From: Pseudomonas deceptionensis
GTDB lineage: Bacteria > Pseudomonadota > Gammaproteobacteria > Pseudomonadales > Pseudomonadaceae
Assembly: GCF_900106095.1 (NCBI RefSeq)
Contig: NZ_FNUD01000002.1
Span: forward strand, 1,137,501 to 1,201,500
DNA length: 64,000 bases
Reading direction: 5' to 3'
Each line of letters opens with the position of its first letter. Positions within the stretch are counted from its first letter, which is position 1. A program made the translations under genes and the position numbers. Of the stretch, positions 26,733 to 35,286 are shown in pieces. Below the pieces are notes generated by a model, which was not told the origin of the DNA, made no database searches, and saw only the letters and a list, made by a program, of their open reading frames with translations.

Positions 26733-27212
26733 GTGATCGACCCCGATGGTTTCCGCCCTAATGTCGGGATTATTCTGACAAATGACGCTGGTCAGGTACT
26801 TTGGGCTCGCCGTATCAATCAAGACGCCTGGCAGTTTCCACAGGGAGGTATCAACCCTGATGAGACGCCGGAAGACGCCTTGTACCGTGAGCTGAACGAA
26901 GAAGTTGGCCTTGAACGCGAAGATGTAGAAATACTCGCCTGCACGCGAGGCTGGTTGCGTTATCGTTTGCCGCAACGCCTGGTCCGTACCCACAGCCAAC
27001 CGCTGTGCATCGGCCAGAAGCAGAAGTGGTTTTTGCTGCGCCTGGTCTCTAACGAGCAGCGGGTGCGGATGGATTTGACCGGTAAACCGGAGTTCGATGG
27101 CTGGCGTTGGGTCAGTTATTGGTACCCGTTGGGCCAGGTGGTGACATTCAAGCGCGAGGTCTACCGTCGCGCTCTCAAAGAGCTTGCCCCGCGCCTTTTA
27201 ACGCGCGCCTGA
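26733..27212 (+). CDS. rppH: RNA pyrophosphohydrolase RppH (Nudix)
   Basis: The start is GTG 26733 (reads [13 protein letters not shown] after the first residue), giving 159 residues as in other pseudomonads; the frame is open further upstream but that part lacks family similarity. The Nudix box lies at about residues 37-59: [20 protein letters not shown] followed by VGL. The C-terminal KFKREVY-like part reads [16 protein letters not shown]. RppH removes pyrophosphate from the 5' end of triphosphorylated mRNA and so starts RNase E-dependent decay. It is 21 bases upstream of ptsP and surely co-transcribed. Confidence 0.95.
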   Translation: MIDPDGFRPNVGIILTNDAGQVLWARRINQDAWQFPQGGINPDETPEDALYRELNEEVGLEREDVEILACTRGWLRYRLPQRLVRTHSQPLCIGQKQKWFLLRLVSNEQRVRMDLTGKPEFDGWRWVSYWYPLGQVVTFKREVYRRALKELAPRLLTRA

Positions 27213-27233
27213 CACGGAGTTCGACCCCGAGCC

Positions 27234-29513
27234 ATGCTCAATACGCTGCGCAAGATCGTCCAGGAAGTTAACTCCGCCAAGGATCTCAAGGCGGCGTTGG
27301 GGATTATTGTGTTGCGCGTCAAAGAGGCCATGAGCAGCCAGGTCTGCTCGGTCTATTTGCTTGATCCAGAGACCAACCGTTTTGTCCTGATGGCCACCGA
27401 GGGCTTGAACAAGCGCTCGATCGGCAAAGTCAGCATGGCGCCCAACGAAGGCCTCGTCGGCCTTGTGGGCACCCGTGAAGAACCTCTGAACCTCGAAAAC
27501 GCCGCCGATCACCCGCGCTATCGTTACTTTGCCGAGACCGGGGAGGAGCGCTATGCCTCTTTCCTGGGGGCGCCGATCATCCACCACCGTCGCGTGGTCG
27601 GGGTTCTGGTCATTCAGCAAAAGGAACGCCGTCAGTTCGATGAGGGCGAAGAAGCCTTCCTCGTGACCATGAGCGCGCAGCTGGCCGGGGTTATTGCCCA
27701 CGCCGAAGCAACGGGTTCGATTCGCGGTCTGGGGCGTCAGGGCAAGGGTATCCAGGAAGCCAAATTCGTCGGCGTACCAGGTTCTCCGGGTGCGGCGGTC
27801 GGTACTGCGGTGGTCATGTTGCCCCCGGCTGATCTGGATGTGGTCCCTGACAAGACCATCACTGATATTCCTGCCGAAATTGCGCTGTTCAAAACAGCCC
27901 TCGAAGGCGTGCGCAACGACATGCGCGCGGTGTCGAAAAAGCTCGCTACCCAGTTGCGTCCCGAAGAGCAGGCGCTGTTCGACGTGTATCTGATGATGCT
28001 GGACGATGCGTCGCTGGGCAGCGAAGTCAAAAATGTGATCAAGACCGGTCAGTGGGCCCAGGGTGCTTTGCGCCAGGTGGTGACTGATCACGTCAACCGT
28101 TTCGAATTGATGGACGACGACTACCTGCGTGAGCGGGCGTCGGATGTGCGTGACCTCGGACGCCGTCTGCTGGCCTATTTGCAGCATGATCGCCAGCAAA
28201 CCATGGTCTACCCGGACAACACCATTCTGGTCAGCGAAGAACTGACCGCGACCATGCTCGGCGAAGTGCCTGAGGGCAAGCTGGTCGGTCTGGTGTCGGT
28301 ATTGGGTTCGGGCAACTCCCACGTTGCCATCCTGGCCCGGGCCATGGGTATCCCGACAGTGATGGGCCTGGTCGACCTGCCGTACTCCAAGGTCGACGGC
28401 ATTCAGATGATCGTCGACGGCTACCACGGGGAGGTCTACACCAACCCCAGCGAAGTGCTGCGCAAGCAATACGCTGAAGTGGTCGAAGAAGAACGCCAGC
28501 TGTCCCAGGGCCTCGATGCCCTGCGCGAGCTGCCGTGCATCACCCCGGACGGGCATCGCATGCCACTGTGGGTCAACACCGGCCTGCTGGCCGATGTGGC
28601 GCGTGCGCAGCAGCGTGGCGCCGAAGGCGTAGGTCTGTACCGCACCGAAGTGCCGTTCATGATCAATCAGCGCTTTCCGAGCGAAAAGGAGCAGCTGGCG
28701 ATTTATCGCGAGCAACTTGCCGCCTTCCATCCGCAACCGGTGACCATGCGCAGCCTGGACATTGGCGGCGACAAGTCACTGTCGTACTTCCCGATCAAGG
28801 AAGACAACCCGTTCCTCGGCTGGCGCGGGATCCGCGTCACCCTTGACCACCCCGAAATCTTTCTGGTTCAGGCCCGGGCCATGCTCAAGGCCAGCGAAGG
28901 CCTGAACAACCTGCGTATTTTGCTGCCGATGATCTCCGGTACCCACGAACTCGAGGAAGCCCTGCACCTGCTGCACCGTGCCTGGGGTGAAGTGCGTGAC
29001 GAAGGCACCGATGTGCCGATGCCGCCCATTGGCGTGATGATCGAAATCCCGGCGGCGGTGTACCAGACCAAGGAACTGGCGCGCCAGGTGGACTTCCTGT
29101 CGGTGGGTTCCAACGACCTGACCCAATACCTGCTGGCCGTGGACCGTAACAACCCGCGGGTAGCGGATTTGTACGACTACCTGCACCCGGCCGTGCTGCA
29201 AGCCCTGCAATCGGTCGTGCGCGACGCTCATGCTGAAGGCAAACCGGCGAGTATCTGCGGTGAAATGGCCGGTGACCCGGCAGCGGCGATCCTGCTGATG
29301 GCGATGGGTTTTGACAGCTTGTCGATGAACGCCACCAACTTGCCGAAAGTGAAATGGATGCTGCGCCAGGTCAGCCTGAGCCGCGCCAAGGAACTGCTGG
29401 CCGAAGTGATGACCATCGATAACCCGCAGGTCATTCGCAGCACCATTCAGCTTGCGCTGAAGAATATGGGGCTGACCCGCATGATGAACCCGGCGGCGAT
29501 CAAACCGTACTGA
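27234..29513 (+). CDS. ptsP: Phosphoenolpyruvate-protein phosphotransferase PtsP (EI-Ntr)
   Basis: The 759-residue protein begins with a GAF domain (about 1-165, NAPNEGLVGLVGTREEPLN-like region), followed by the enzyme I core. The phospho-accepting His363 lies in GSGNSHVAILARAMGIPTVM. The PEP-binding barrel shows LYRTEVPFM, LDIGGDKSLSYFPIKEDNP-type sequence and GEMAGDP. It starts the nitrogen phosphotransferase relay (PtsP to NPr to EIIA-Ntr) and the GAF domain senses nitrogen signals such as glutamine. The operon rppH-ptsP is conserved in gammaproteobacteria. A REP element follows the stop. Confidence 0.97.
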   Translation: MLNTLRKIVQEVNSAKDLKAALGIIVLRVKEAMSSQVCSVYLLDPETNRFVLMATEGLNKRSIGKVSMAPNEGLVGLVGTREEPLNLENAADHPRYRYFAETGEERYASFLGAPIIHHRRVVGVLVIQQKERRQFDEGEEAFLVTMSAQLAGVIAHAEATGSIRGLGRQGKGIQEAKFVGVPGSPGAAVGTAVVMLPPADLDVVPDKTITDIPAEIALFKTALEGVRNDMRAVSKKLATQLRPEEQALFDVYLMMLDDASLGSEVKNVIKTGQWAQGALRQVVTDHVNRFELMDDDYLRERASDVRDLGRRLLAYLQHDRQQTMVYPDNTILVSEELTATMLGEVPEGKLVGLVSVLGSGNSHVAILARAMGIPTVMGLVDLPYSKVDGIQMIVDGYHGEVYTNPSEVLRKQYAEVVEEERQLSQGLDALRELPCITPDGHRMPLWVNTGLLADVARAQQRGAEGVGLYRTEVPFMINQRFPSEKEQLAIYREQLAAFHPQPVTMRSLDIGGDKSLSYFPIKEDNPFLGWRGIRVTLDHPEIFLVQARAMLKASEGLNNLRILLPMISGTHELEEALHLLHRAWGEVRDEGTDVPMPPIGVMIEIPAAVYQTKELARQVDFLSVGSNDLTQYLLAVDRNNPRVADLYDYLHPAVLQALQSVVRDAHAEGKPASICGEMAGDPAAAILLMAMGFDSLSMNATNLPKVKWMLRQVSLSRAKELLAEVMTIDNPQVIRSTIQLALKNMGLTRMMNPAAIKPY

Positions 29514-29530
29514 AAAGCCTCTCACCCTCC

Positions 29531-29607
29531 TGTGGGAGCGAGCCCGCTCGCGAAAGTCTCAAGAACACCGCGTTTTAAGAGCCTTCGCGAGCGGGCTCGC
29601 TCCCACA
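29531..29607. repeat. REP palindrome, GTGGGAGCGAG type
   Basis: TGTGGGAGCGAGCCCGCTCG and its complement flank a centre of about 25 bases. It lies 17 bases after ptsP and 22 before the end of the convergent NRDE gene. Confidence 0.88.
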
Positions 29608-29629
29608 GAGCGTGTATTTGCAATATGGG

Positions 29630-30376
29630 TCACACCGCCAATGTCACTTCTCCCAACCGCCCGCCAAGCGGCCCGAAGCTGTGCTCCACCATCACCCTGG
29701 AACCGTCTGCATTGACGATCAACGCCGTGCTGGCGCGGGTGCCGTAGCTGGGGCTGGCGATAAACACACTCGATAACAAGCTTTCGGTGGCCAGGCCGAC
29801 GCCGGTGTCCGGCAGCTCGCTGAACGGTGCGGTTTGCGGGTCTTTGAGCAATGCCAGCAGCGCTTGGGGTTGCGGATCGTTGAGCACTTCAGCCAACGCC
29901 GCCTTGGCCTTGAGCAGCTTGGGCCAGGGCGTATCCAGACCGGCGTTCGACAAGCCGTAGATGCCCGCCCCCAGCGGCTGTGGCGCCAGGTCTTTGGAGT
30001 TGAAATGCCAGAGTTGATCGCCAGTGCCCAGGAGCAGATTAAAACCGGCGTAGTCGAGAGAACGTCGGCCAACGTGCGCAAAGTACTCGGCAACTGACTG
30101 CTTGCCGGTCAAAAAGTCGGCCACCAACTCGCCCCGCGAGCGCCGTGAAGGCGGCTTGTGGGGTTCACGGATATTGGTCAGGGCCGCAAATCGCCCGTTG
30201 GGACCAATGCCCAACCAGGTCCCACCCGCTTCAAGGTCGCGCCCGGCGTACACCTGCGGCGCATTGGCCCACTGTGCAAGGGGTTTGGCGGGTCGTGCAT
30301 AAAATTCATCGCGGTTGGCCGCAACCACTAGAGGCTGGGCGTGGCCGGGGCGCCAAGCGAAGACGATCAGACACAT
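29630..30376 (-). CDS. NRDE family protein
   Basis: The 248-residue protein opens with MCLIVFAW and has the eponymous motif ANRDEFYARPA near residue 20, followed by GRDLEAGGTWLGIG and FAALTNIREP. This is the pattern of the NRDE (TANGO2-like) family, in which the Cys at position 2 resembles an N-terminal nucleophile. TANGO2 relatives in animals affect membrane trafficking or haem handling; the bacterial function is unclear. It is divergent from lgt with a 150-base gap. Confidence 0.9.
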   Translation of the reverse strand: MCLIVFAWRPGHAQPLVVAANRDEFYARPAKPLAQWANAPQVYAGRDLEAGGTWLGIGPNGRFAALTNIREPHKPPSRRSRGELVADFLTGKQSVAEYFAHVGRRSLDYAGFNLLLGTGDQLWHFNSKDLAPQPLGAGIYGLSNAGLDTPWPKLLKAKAALAEVLNDPQPQALLALLKDPQTAPFSELPDTGVGLATESLLSSVFIASPSYGTRASTALIVNADGSRVMVEHSFGPLGGRLGEVTLAV

Positions 30377-30530
30377 GGGCAGTCCTTAATGTTTTTTTAA
30401 TCACTCTACTTATAGATTGCCCCGGCGTGTCGCGCCATTGAGTGGTCTTCCGTTACCATGCCGACCCAGTTTGTGTACCGCGCCGATGTCCTGTGCCGGT
30501 GTGAGTTTCCTGATCTAACAAGGAGTCGCA

Positions 30531-31334
30531 ATGCTGCCTTATCCGCAGATTGACCCGGTGGCATTGGCCATCGGACCGCTGAAAATTCATTGGTACGGCT
30601 TGATGTACCTGATCGGAATTGGTGCAGCCTGGCTGATCCTCTCGCGACGCTTGAACCGCTTCGACCCGACCTGGACCAAGGAGAAGCTCTCCGACCTGGT
30701 GTTTTGGGTGGCGATGGGCGTGATTGTCGGTGGTCGTTTGGGTTATGTGCTGTTTTACGACCTGAGCGCCTACATCGCCAACCCGCTGCTGATTTTTGAA
30801 GTGTGGAAAGGCGGCATGGCGTTCCATGGCGGCCTGATCGGCGTGATGCTGGCGGTTTGGTGGTTCGGCAAGCGCAATGGCAAGTCGTTCTTCCAGATCA
30901 TGGACTTTATTGCCCCTGTGGTGCCGATTGGCCTGGGTGCGGGGCGTATCGGCAACTTCATCAACGCCGAACTGTGGGGCAAGGCCACTGACGTGCCGTG
31001 GGCGATGATCTTCCCTACCGACCCGCAGCAACTGGCGCGCCATCCGTCGCAGCTTTATCAGTTTGCGCTGGAAGGTGTGGCACTGTTCCTGATTCTTTGG
31101 CTGTACTCGCGTAAACCTCGGCCAACCATGGCGGTTTCCGGGATGTTCGCCCTGTTCTACGGCATCTTCCGCTTTATCGTCGAGTTCGTCCGAGTGCCGG
31201 ATGCTCAGTTAGGCTATCTGGCGTTTGGCTGGGTGACGATGGGGCAAATCCTCTGCATCCCGATGATCGCGGGCGGCCTGTTCCTGATTTGGTGGGCTTA
31301 CCACCGCGATCCAGCGGCTAACAAAGCTGTGTAA
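30531..31334 (+). CDS. lgt: Phosphatidylglycerol:prolipoprotein diacylglyceryl transferase
   Basis: The 267-residue membrane enzyme has seven hydrophobic segments and the Lgt signature [18 protein letters not shown] near residue 137. Other conserved parts are [10 protein letters not shown] and HPSQLYQ. AAGGAG lies seven bases before the ATG. Lgt transfers diacylglycerol to the lipobox cysteine of exported prolipoproteins, such as the AmpDh2-type amidase in this window. It is followed closely by thyA, an arrangement conserved in many gammaproteobacteria. Confidence 0.97.
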   Translation: MLPYPQIDPVALAIGPLKIHWYGLMYLIGIGAAWLILSRRLNRFDPTWTKEKLSDLVFWVAMGVIVGGRLGYVLFYDLSAYIANPLLIFEVWKGGMAFHGGLIGVMLAVWWFGKRNGKSFFQIMDFIAPVVPIGLGAGRIGNFINAELWGKATDVPWAMIFPTDPQQLARHPSQLYQFALEGVALFLILWLYSRKPRPTMAVSGMFALFYGIFRFIVEFVRVPDAQLGYLAFGWVTMGQILCIPMIAGGLFLIWWAYHRDPAANKAV

Positions 31335-31346
31335 TGAATTCGAATG

Positions 31347-31367
31347 GCAGGGCTTGAAAAGCCCTGC
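31347..31367 (+). terminator. Hairpin between lgt and thyA
   Basis: GCAGGGCTT and AAGCCCTGC pair perfectly around a three-base loop, 13 bases after the lgt stop. There is no T run (ATTCAAACGG follows), so it is more likely an attenuating or processing structure inside an lgt-thyA transcript than a full terminator. Confidence 0.4.
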
Positions 31368-31387
31368 ATTCAAACGGTAGGAAAACC

Positions 31388-32359
31388 ATGAAGCAATATC
31401 TCGACCTCGTTGCCAACGTCATCAAAAACGGCACCTTGCAAGCTAACCGCACGGGCGTTAAGACCATCAGTCTGCCCGGCGCCATGTTGCGCTATGACCT
31501 CAAGGAAGGCTTCCCGGCCATCACCACCCGCCGCATGGCATTCAAGTCTGCGATTGGCGAGATGTGCGGTTTCCTGCGCCCGGTCAACAGCGCGGCAGAT
31601 TTCCGTGCACTGGGTTGCAAGGTTTGGGACCAGAACGCCAACGAAAACGCCCAATGGCTGGCCAACCCGTTCCGCCAGGGCGAAGACGACCTGGGCGAGA
31701 TCTACGGTGTGCAATGGCGCAAATGGCCGGCTTACAAGCAGATCGAGCGCAGCAATCAGGCGGCCATCGAGTTGTGCCTGAGCCAGGGCTATCGCCAGAT
31801 TGCCGAAGGTGAAGAAGACGGCCAGGCCTACGTGGTGCTGTACAAGGCCATCGATCAGGTGCGCCAGTGTGTGGACACCATCATCAATGACCCAGGCAGC
31901 CGCCGTATTCTGTTCCACGGCTGGAACTGCGCCCAGCTCGACGAAATGGCCCTGCCACCGTGCCATTTGCTGTACCAGTTCCACCCGAATGTCGAGACGA
32001 AGGAAATCTCCCTGACCCTCTACATCCGTTCCAATGACCTGGGCCTGGGCACGCCGTTCAACCTGACCGAAGGGGCTGCTCTGCTGAGCCTGATCGGCCG
32101 CCTGACCGGGTACACGCCGCGCTGGTTCACCTACTTCATCGGCGATGCCCATGTGTATGAAAACCACCTGGACATGCTCAATGAGCAGCTGACCCGCGAA
32201 CCGTTCCCGATGCCAAAACTGGTGATCTCGGACCGTGTGCCGGAATTCGCCAAGACGGGCGTCTACCAGCCAGAGTGGCTGGGCCTGATCGAGCCGAGTG
32301 ACTTCAGCCTCGAAGGCTACCAGCACCACGCACCCATGACCGCGCCGATGGCGGTGTAA
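31388..32359 (+). CDS. thyA: Thymidylate synthase ThyA, long form
   Basis: The 323-residue enzyme has the catalytic Cys192 in [11 protein letters not shown], the FMN-independent ThyA folate site and [10 protein letters not shown], and the closing [10 protein letters not shown]. coli ThyA has 264 residues; most of the extra length is a block at about residues 118-155 ([20 protein letters not shown] then [12 protein letters not shown]) between YGVQWRKWP and IDQVRQC. I recall the same long form in other pseudomonads. It makes dTMP from dUMP and methylenetetrahydrofolate; folA at 45 kb recycles the dihydrofolate product. TAGGAAAACC precedes the ATG. Confidence 0.96.
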   Translation: MKQYLDLVANVIKNGTLQANRTGVKTISLPGAMLRYDLKEGFPAITTRRMAFKSAIGEMCGFLRPVNSAADFRALGCKVWDQNANENAQWLANPFRQGEDDLGEIYGVQWRKWPAYKQIERSNQAAIELCLSQGYRQIAEGEEDGQAYVVLYKAIDQVRQCVDTIINDPGSRRILFHGWNCAQLDEMALPPCHLLYQFHPNVETKEISLTLYIRSNDLGLGTPFNLTEGAALLSLIGRLTGYTPRWFTYFIGDAHVYENHLDMLNEQLTREPFPMPKLVISDRVPEFAKTGVYQPEWLGLIEPSDFSLEGYQHHAPMTAPMAV

Positions 32360-32368
32360 CTGCATCCC

Positions 32369-32431
32369 TGTGGGAGCGAGCCTGCTCGCGAAAGTCTTGT
32401 TGAGGCCTTCGCGAGCAGGCTCGCTCCCACA
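32369..32431. repeat. REP palindrome, GTGGGAGCGAG type
   Basis: TGTGGGAGCGAGCCTGCTCG and CGAGCAGGCTCGCTCCCACA flank a short centre. It separates thyA from the convergent cadR gene. Confidence 0.88.
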
Positions 32432-32451
32432 AGGGGAGTGGTCTATTTGCT

Positions 32452-32901
32452 TTAATGCCCGTGGCTTCTGCCCACATGGCTGGGCTCGCCTTCCGGCGTG
32501 CTGACCGATCCGCTGACTTCCAGCCGCTGCAAAATCCCGCAATGTTCCCCGTTCGGCCCTTCGCCACATCGCTGGCGCAGGTCGAGCAGTTGTGTCTGCA
32601 ACGCCAGTAAGCCGTCGATCCGCGCCTTGACGTGGTGGATGTGCTCGTCGATCAGTGCGTTCACGCTTTCGCACTGGTCCTGCGGGCTGTCACGCAGGTT
32701 GAGCAGGCTGCGGATCTCTTCAAGGGTCATGTCCAGGCTGCGGCAATTGCGGATAAACGTCAGTCGCTCCACGTGGGCCTGGGTGTACAAGCGGTAATTG
32801 CCTTCACTGCGCGCAGGTTCCGGCAGCAACCCTTCGCGCTCGTAATAACGGATGGTTTCGACCTGACAGTCGGTCAATTTCGCCAGTTCACCAATTTTCA
32901 T
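32452..32901 (-). CDS. cadR: MerR-family cadmium/lead-responsive regulator CadR
   Basis: The start is ATG 32901 (MKIGELAKLTDCQVETIRYY), giving 149 residues; the open frame continues upstream only through the antisense of cadA. The winged helix-turn-helix, the coiled-coil dimerisation helix and the metal-binding Cys residues are in place: Cys in LTDCQVE, DQCESVN at about residue 78 and RQRCGEGPNGEHCG at about 112-125. The His-rich end (SHVGRSHGH) is typical of Pseudomonas CadR. It is divergent from the cadA efflux gene and should bind the dyad between the two starts, acting as repressor without metal and activator with it. Confidence 0.94.
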   Translation of the reverse strand: MKIGELAKLTDCQVETIRYYEREGLLPEPARSEGNYRLYTQAHVERLTFIRNCRSLDMTLEEIRSLLNLRDSPQDQCESVNALIDEHIHHVKARIDGLLALQTQLLDLRQRCGEGPNGEHCGILQRLEVSGSVSTPEGEPSHVGRSHGH

Positions 32902-32924
32902 CGCGTTTATCTCCGAAAGGTTGC

Positions 32925-32955
32925 TTGACCCTATAGTGGCTACAGGGTCTTTACT
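32925..32955 (+). promoter_or_regulatory. cadA promoter with CadR (MerR-type) operator
   Basis: TTGACC (-35) and TTTACT (-10) are separated by 19 bases, the long spacer typical of MerR-regulated promoters. Within and at its edge lies the dyad ACCCTATAG-TGG-CTACAGGGT (32928-32948), with one mismatch between arms. It lies 33 bases before the cadA ATG and 24 before the cadR start on the other strand, so one site serves both genes. Confidence 0.85.
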
Positions 32956-32987
32956 TGGCAACAGGCACCTTTTCCGGACGCAACCTG

Positions 32988-35270
32988 ATGAGCGATTCCA
33001 TTCACACCCCGCACAAACATCCCCATGATCATGATCACGATCACGATCACGATCACGATCACGATCACGATCACGATCATGGCGCGAAGCATGACCACGC
33101 CAGCCATGCCGGCAGCTGCTGCTCGGCGGCTGAGGCACCCAGCATCGTCAAGCTCGGTGGCGCCCCGACAGCGGGCGCTCGCCTGAGCAACTTTCGCATC
33201 GAGGCCATGGACTGCCCCACCGAACAAACGCTGATCCAGAACAAACTGGGCAAGCTGGCGGGTGTGCAGCAACTGGAATTCAACCTGATCAACCGGGTGC
33301 TGGGCGTGACCCACGACCTGCCGTCCACGGACCCGATTGTCGAGGCGATCAAATCCCTCGGCATGCAGGCCGATCCGCTGGAGCCCGGGGTAGGCGCCGC
33401 GGCGCCACCGGCCAAGAAGCATTGGTGGCCGCTGGCGGTGGCCGGTGTGGGGGCGTTGGCGGCTGAAGTGCTGCACTTCACCGATGCGGCGCCGACCTGG
33501 GTGATTGCGTTGGTGGCGCTGGTGTCGATCCTCAGCGGCGGCCTCACCACCTACAAAAAGGGCTGGATTGCCCTTAAAAACCTCAACCTGAATATCAACG
33601 CGCTGATGAGCATCGCCGTGACCGGCGCGGTGCTGATCGGCCAATGGCCAGAAGCCGCCATGGTGATGTTCCTGTTTACCGTGGCCGAGTTGATCGAGGC
33701 CAAATCCCTCGACCGCGCACGCAATGCCATCAGCGGGCTGATGCAAATGGCGCCAGACAAAGCCACCGTGCAACAGGCGGATGGCACCTGGGTTGAGCTT
33801 GAGGTCAAAGACATCGCGCTTGGCGCCGTCGTGCGGGTGCGCCCCGGCGAGCGGATCGGCCTGGACGGCGAAGTGATCGCGGGCAGTTCGACCATCGATC
33901 AGGCGCCGATTACCGGCGAAAGCCTGCCGATCGAAAAAACCATTGGCGATAAAGTCTTCGCGGGCACCATCAACCAGGCCGGTGCCCTGGAGTACCGGGT
34001 GACGGCTGCGGCCAACAACTCGACGCTGGCGCGCATCATCCACGCCGTGGAGCAAGCCCAGGGCTCACGGGCGCCTACCCAGCGTTTCGTCGACAGCTTC
34101 TCGAAAATCTATACCCCGCTGGTGTTCGTGTTTGCCTTGGCAGTGGCCGTGATCCCGCCCCTGTTCATGGGCGGCGTATGGTTCGACTGGATCTACCGCG
34201 CTCTGGTGTTGCTGGTGGTGGCGTGCCCGTGTGCGCTGGTGATCTCGACTCCGGTCACCATCGTCAGCGGCCTGGCAGCAGCGGCCCGCAAGGGGATTTT
34301 GGTCAAGGGCGGTGTGTACCTCGAAAGCGGCCACAAACTCGACTTTCTGGCCCTCGACAAGACCGGCACCATCACCCACGGCAAGCCGGTGCAAACCGAC
34401 TACCTGCCCCTTGATCCGTTGGTCACCGACAGCGCCGTAGTGTTGGCCGCGAGCCTTGCCTCGCGCTCCGATCACCCGGTCTCACTGGCCGTGGCCACTG
34501 CGGCTGTGGATAAAAACCTGCAATTGAGCGCTGTGGATAACTTTGCCGCCCTGGCGGGGCGCGGTGTGCGAGGCGAGATTGACGGCAAGCTTTACCACCT
34601 GGGCAACCATCGTCTGGTAGAGGAGCTGGGCCTGTGCTCGCCTGCCCTTGAAGCCAAACTCTTTGCGCTGGAAGAGCAGGGCAAAACGGTCATCTTGCTG
34701 TGTGACAACTCAGGCCCGATGGCGCTTTTTGCGGTGGCAGACACCGTCAAGGAAACCAGTCGCGAAGCGATTCGGGAGTTGCATGAACTGGGCATCAAAA
34801 CCTTGATGCTGACCGGCGATAACCCGCACACCGCCAGTGCCATTGCGGCCCAGGTCGGCATCGACGAAGCGCAAGGCAACTTGCTGCCGGAGGACAAGCT
34901 CAAGGCGATCGAAGCCCTGTACGCCAAAGGTCATCACGTGGGCATGGTGGGTGACGGGATCAACGACGCCCCGGCCCTGGCCCGCGCCGAGATTGGTTTT
35001 GCGATGGCCGCGGCAGGTACAGATACTGCGATTGAGACGGCGGATGTCGCCCTGATGGACGACGATCTGCGCAAGATCCCGGCATTCATTCGCCTGTCAC
35101 GCCAAACCTCCAGCATCCTGAAGCAGAACATTGCCCTGGCATTGGTCATCAAAGCGATCTTTCTTGCGGTAACCTTCCTCGGTATGGCCACCATGTGGAT
35201 GGCCGTGTTTGCCGACATGGGCGTCAGCCTGTTGGTGGTATTCAACGGTTTGCGCCTGTTGCGCAAATAG
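32988..35270 (+). CDS. cadA: Cadmium/zinc/lead-exporting P1B-type ATPase CadA
   Basis: I use ATG 32988, giving 760 residues; the upstream in-frame codon lies inside the promoter. A His-Asp tail (residues 9-43, nine Asp-His pairs) is followed by one HMA domain in which the usual GMTCxxC is replaced by EAMDCPTE. Then come eight membrane helices, the ion-site CPC (Cys413, Cys415) in VVACPCALVIS, the phosphorylated Asp457 in LDKTGT, the TGES loop (ITGESLPIEK), and the hinge VGDGINDAPALA. It pumps Zn, Cd or Pb out of the cytoplasm. A LysR gene begins 16 bases after the stop. Confidence 0.95.
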   Translation: MSDSIHTPHKHPHDHDHDHDHDHDHDHDHDHGAKHDHASHAGSCCSAAEAPSIVKLGGAPTAGARLSNFRIEAMDCPTEQTLIQNKLGKLAGVQQLEFNLINRVLGVTHDLPSTDPIVEAIKSLGMQADPLEPGVGAAAPPAKKHWWPLAVAGVGALAAEVLHFTDAAPTWVIALVALVSILSGGLTTYKKGWIALKNLNLNINALMSIAVTGAVLIGQWPEAAMVMFLFTVAELIEAKSLDRARNAISGLMQMAPDKATVQQADGTWVELEVKDIALGAVVRVRPGERIGLDGEVIAGSSTIDQAPITGESLPIEKTIGDKVFAGTINQAGALEYRVTAAANNSTLARIIHAVEQAQGSRAPTQRFVDSFSKIYTPLVFVFALAVAVIPPLFMGGVWFDWIYRALVLLVVACPCALVISTPVTIVSGLAAAARKGILVKGGVYLESGHKLDFLALDKTGTITHGKPVQTDYLPLDPLVTDSAVVLAASLASRSDHPVSLAVATAAVDKNLQLSAVDNFAALAGRGVRGEIDGKLYHLGNHRLVEELGLCSPALEAKLFALEEQGKTVILLCDNSGPMALFAVADTVKETSREAIRELHELGIKTLMLTGDNPHTASAIAAQVGIDEAQGNLLPEDKLKAIEALYAKGHHVGMVGDGINDAPALARAEIGFAMAAAGTDTAIETADVALMDDDLRKIPAFIRLSRQTSSILKQNIALALVIKAIFLAVTFLGMATMWMAVFADMGVSLLVVFNGLRLLRK
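33027..33080 (+). repeat. Hexanucleotide repeat (GATCAY)9 coding for (Asp-His)9 in CadA
   Basis: Nine tandem GATCAC or GATCAT units encode alternating Asp and His in the CadA N terminus. The unit is a multiple of three bases, so changes in copy number would alter only the length of the metal-binding tail and keep the frame. Confidence 0.95.
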
Positions 35271-35286
35271 AACAAGAGAGGCCGCA

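Noticed and set aside
27198..28736. 512-codon minus-strand frame opposite ptsP
   Set aside because: Antisense of a highly conserved gene; translation is low-complexity.
33027..33080. Possible CRISPR-like array
   Set aside because: The repeat is six bases with no spacers and encodes alternating Asp-His in a known metal ATPase.
32902..33138. N-terminal extension of CadR with an Arg-Asp repeat
   Set aside because: It is the antisense of the CadA His-Asp microsatellite and would place the cadR start inside cadA; MKIGEL at 32901 is the real MerR start.
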